Assembly: GCF_009937765.1 (NCBI RefSeq)
Contig: NZ_CP047089.1
Location: 1,300,272 to 1,364,271, forward strand
Origin: Bacillus pumilus
GTDB taxonomy: Bacteria; Bacillota; Bacilli; Bacillales; Bacillaceae
Direction: 5' to 3'
DNA length: 64,000 nt
The notes under the pieces: model-generated
What the model saw: only the letters and a program-made list of their open reading frames with translations
Told to the model about the DNA's origin: nothing
Databases searched by the model: none
Made by a program: the position numbers and the translations under genes
Part shown: positions 62,386 through 64,000 of the stretch, one piece after another
Position numbering within the stretch: the first letter of the stretch is position 1
How the letters are laid out: the number at the start of each line of letters is the position of its first letter

Positions 62386-62699
62386 CAAGCCACAGAATCA
62401 ATGACATCCACAATCATGCCTGTTTTGGCATCAATCATGACTTCGTACTGTTCAAGCTCGCCAAATGCTGAGCGAGTAATACCAGATTTGTACACATCAA
62501 TCGTTTCACCATTTACGGTATACGGTTCTGGTACAGTATAAATCCAAGAGCCATCAATCGGGCCGCGCTGTTTAAAAGCGGATTTCACAATTTTTAATGC
62601 TTTTTCAGACGAGATATACGTAGGGAAAAATACTTTCTTTGCAACAATTGCAGCGGCTACGCCAATACTCGCACCAATCAGAACATGTTTTAACTTCAA
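62385..62699 (-). CDS. ytzB: PepSY-like membrane-anchored protein YtzB
   Basis: 104 residues from TTG 62699, with GGAGGTGC 8 nt upstream. The longer frame to 62750 is rejected. Seen: N-terminal hydrophobic anchor (HVLIGASIGVAAAIVAKKVF, residues 4-23), then a PepSY-like domain (ISSEKALKIVKSAFKQRG and YEVMIDAKTGMIVDVID). Probably outside the membrane. Known PepSY domains often restrain peptidases; role here unknown. Confidence 0.85.
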   Translation of the reverse strand: MKLKHVLIGASIGVAAAIVAKKVFFPTYISSEKALKIVKSAFKQRGPIDGSWIYTVPEPYTVNGETIDVYKSGITRSAFGELEQYEVMIDAKTGMIVDVIDSVA

Positions 62700-62898
62700 C
62701 GTGCTGCACCTCCGTATTGCTGTTTTTTCCATTATACAAAACTTGTCCATTGATGTTAAGGAATCCGAATACTTGAAAGCATATTCAAAATTTCTGGAGA
62801 GATACTTGGAAAACCGAAAGAATTCTTATAGTATAAAGTGAGTGTTATTTTTATAGGAATATATATGGTCATTACATAGAAACGAGGTAAATCGTAGA

Positions 62899-63972
62899 AT
62901 GAATGAAGAAACATTGTCGCTTTTCCGAAATTTAACAGAATTACAAGGCACCCCAGGTAATGAGCACCATGTGCGTGCTTTTATGAAAAAGGAACTTGAA
63001 AAATATTCTGACGAACTCATTCAAGATCGTCTTGGCGGTGTGTTTGGGGTACGCAAGGGACCAGAAAATGCACCTAAAATCATGGTGGCTGGTCATATGG
63101 ATGAAGTGGGCTTCATGGTTTCATCCATTACGAAGAACGGAATGATACGCTTCCAAACACTAGGCGCCTGGTGGAGTCAAGTCATGCTGGCTCAGCGTGT
63201 CGACGTTCATACCGATCATGGTCCAATTCCTGGTGTCGTCTCTAGTACACCTCCTCATCTTCTAACACCAGAACAAAAAAGCAAACCTGTGAAACCATCA
63301 GACATGCTCATTGATATTGGTGCGGACAGTGAAGAAGAGGCAAAAGAACTTGGCATTCGTCCCGGACAGCAAATCGTGCCTGCAACAGTCTTTACCCCGA
63401 TGGCGAATCCTAAGAAGATTTTAGCGAAGGCTTGGGATAACCGCTATGGCTGCGGACTTGCGATTGAATTATTAAAAGAAATAAAAGACGAACCACTTTC
63501 ATGTCATCTGTATTCAGGTGCAACGGTTCAGGAAGAAGTAGGGCTTAGAGGGGCAGAAGTAGCTGCGAATATGATTCAGCCGGATCTGTTTTTTGCTTTA
63601 GATGCAAGTCCTGCTAACGATGTGACAGGTGACAAAACCCAATTTGGCCAGCTTGGAAAAGGTGCACTTCTACGAATTTTTGATCGAACCATGATTACGC
63701 ACCGCGGGATGAGAGACTTTGTGCTCGATACGGCTGAGTCAAACAGTATTCCATACCAATATTTCGTATCACCAGGTGGTACGGATGCTGGACGTGTTCA
63801 TATTTCAAACCAAGGCGTGCCTTCTGCTGTCATTGGAGTGTGCGCTCGCTACATTCACACAAGTCATTCAGTATTGCATGTGGATGACTACGCAGCGGCA
63901 AAAGAATTAATTGTCCGTCTTGTGAAAAACTGTGATCAAAGTACAGTGGATTCTATTTATCAACAGGTGTAA
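62899..63972 (+). CDS. ytoP: M42-family glutamyl aminopeptidase YtoP
   Basis: 357 residues. Seen: zinc ligands in [10 protein letters not shown] (His, about 67), AWDNRYG (Asp, about 182), [12 protein letters not shown] (Glu, about 214), [10 protein letters not shown] (Asp, about 234) and YIHTSHSV (His, about 322). Cytoplasmic aminopeptidase with a large oligomeric (tetrahedral) cage by family. CGAGGTAAATC precedes the ATG. Complete; the stop is 28 bases before the window end. Confidence 0.92.
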   Translation: MNEETLSLFRNLTELQGTPGNEHHVRAFMKKELEKYSDELIQDRLGGVFGVRKGPENAPKIMVAGHMDEVGFMVSSITKNGMIRFQTLGAWWSQVMLAQRVDVHTDHGPIPGVVSSTPPHLLTPEQKSKPVKPSDMLIDIGADSEEEAKELGIRPGQQIVPATVFTPMANPKKILAKAWDNRYGCGLAIELLKEIKDEPLSCHLYSGATVQEEVGLRGAEVAANMIQPDLFFALDASPANDVTGDKTQFGQLGKGALLRIFDRTMITHRGMRDFVLDTAESNSIPYQYFVSPGGTDAGRVHISNQGVPSAVIGVCARYIHTSHSVLHVDDYAAAKELIVRLVKNCDQSTVDSIYQQV

Positions 63973-63976
63973 TTGT

Positions 63977-64000
63977 AATCAGCATGTAGACAAACCCTCG
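63977..64000 (+). repeat. Start of a second copy of the dispersed repeat
   Basis: AATCAGCATGTAGACAAACC then CTCG repeats the start of the element at 43060 (CAGCGTGTAGACAAACC then TTCG), with two differences over about 21 bp. The copy runs off the end of the window. Confidence 0.65.

Overview
The window is chromosomal DNA from a Firmicute of the Bacillus pumilus group (B. pumilus, safensis or altitudinis type). The evidence is the gene content: sigB-rsbX-ydcI-cmpA-ydcK, acoABCL-acoR, a seven-gene tRNA cluster in the order of B. subtilis trnS, adhA/adhR, bglS, ansZ, and the opuD-ytfP-ytgP-ytzG-ytzE-pbuO-pepV-ytkP-thpR-ytlQ-ytlR-ytmP-ytzH-trmB-ytnP-malS-ytzB-ytoP block. Species is inferred from recalled protein similarity only.

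Layout. 1-4160: end of the sigB operon, Tex-like ydcI, sporulation peptide cmpA and a SprT-like protein. 4297-10899: acetoin dehydrogenase operon with a textbook sigma-54 promoter, followed by its enhancer-binding activator acoR, whose promoter carries a CcpA (cre) site. 11063-11783: seven tRNA genes (Asn, Ser, Glu, Gln, Lys, Leu, Leu). 11726-27123: a 15.4-kb element in the last tRNA-Leu gene, bounded by 60-bp direct repeats. 27124-28161: a short segment with an alpha/beta hydrolase, ending in a decayed third copy of the tRNA-Leu 3' end. 28443-43027: accessory and metabolic genes (cspC, CarD-like ydeB, adhA/adhR, bglS, two TetR-MFS efflux pairs, a MarR-hydrolase pair, esterases, ansZ). 43028-43979: a stack of hairpin repeats and a broken IS1182-type transposase. 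43980-64000: opuD to ytoP, which in B. subtilis lies far from sigB, so the two halves appear to have been joined near the repeats and IS remnant.

The element is a reduced relative of ICEBs1. It keeps integrase, the ImmR/ImmA switch, Xis, an operator array, oriT, the relaxase NicK, a candidate single-strand origin and a Rap/Phr quorum-sensing pair. It has no genes for the conjugation machine. Only a coding tail that looks like the end of the coupling-protein gene remains in front of oriT. It is best read as a mobilizable element that would borrow another element's transfer machinery. The immA gene appears frameshifted at its start, and a second ImmA-like reading frame has lost both zinc-binding histidines.

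The most interesting cargo is a four-gene cluster at 20729-23424. It looks like an ABC three-component (ABC-3C) conflict system: a small membrane protein, an ABC-3C C-terminal-domain protein, a middle component and a DUF2326-type ABC ATPase. The membrane protein ends with, and the next protein begins with, the same Gly/Asn-rich motif, SG[ED]NG[NT]SI[IV]GN[GE]N. The arrangement resembles the amyloid-type motifs that join separate receptors and effectors in bacterial NLR systems. I propose that the effector has been split from its usual partner and is recruited through this motif; that is inference. Other cargo includes a secreted thioester-domain-like protein, a Lys-rich exported protein, and a pentapeptide-repeat protein overlapped by a 39-residue membrane peptide.
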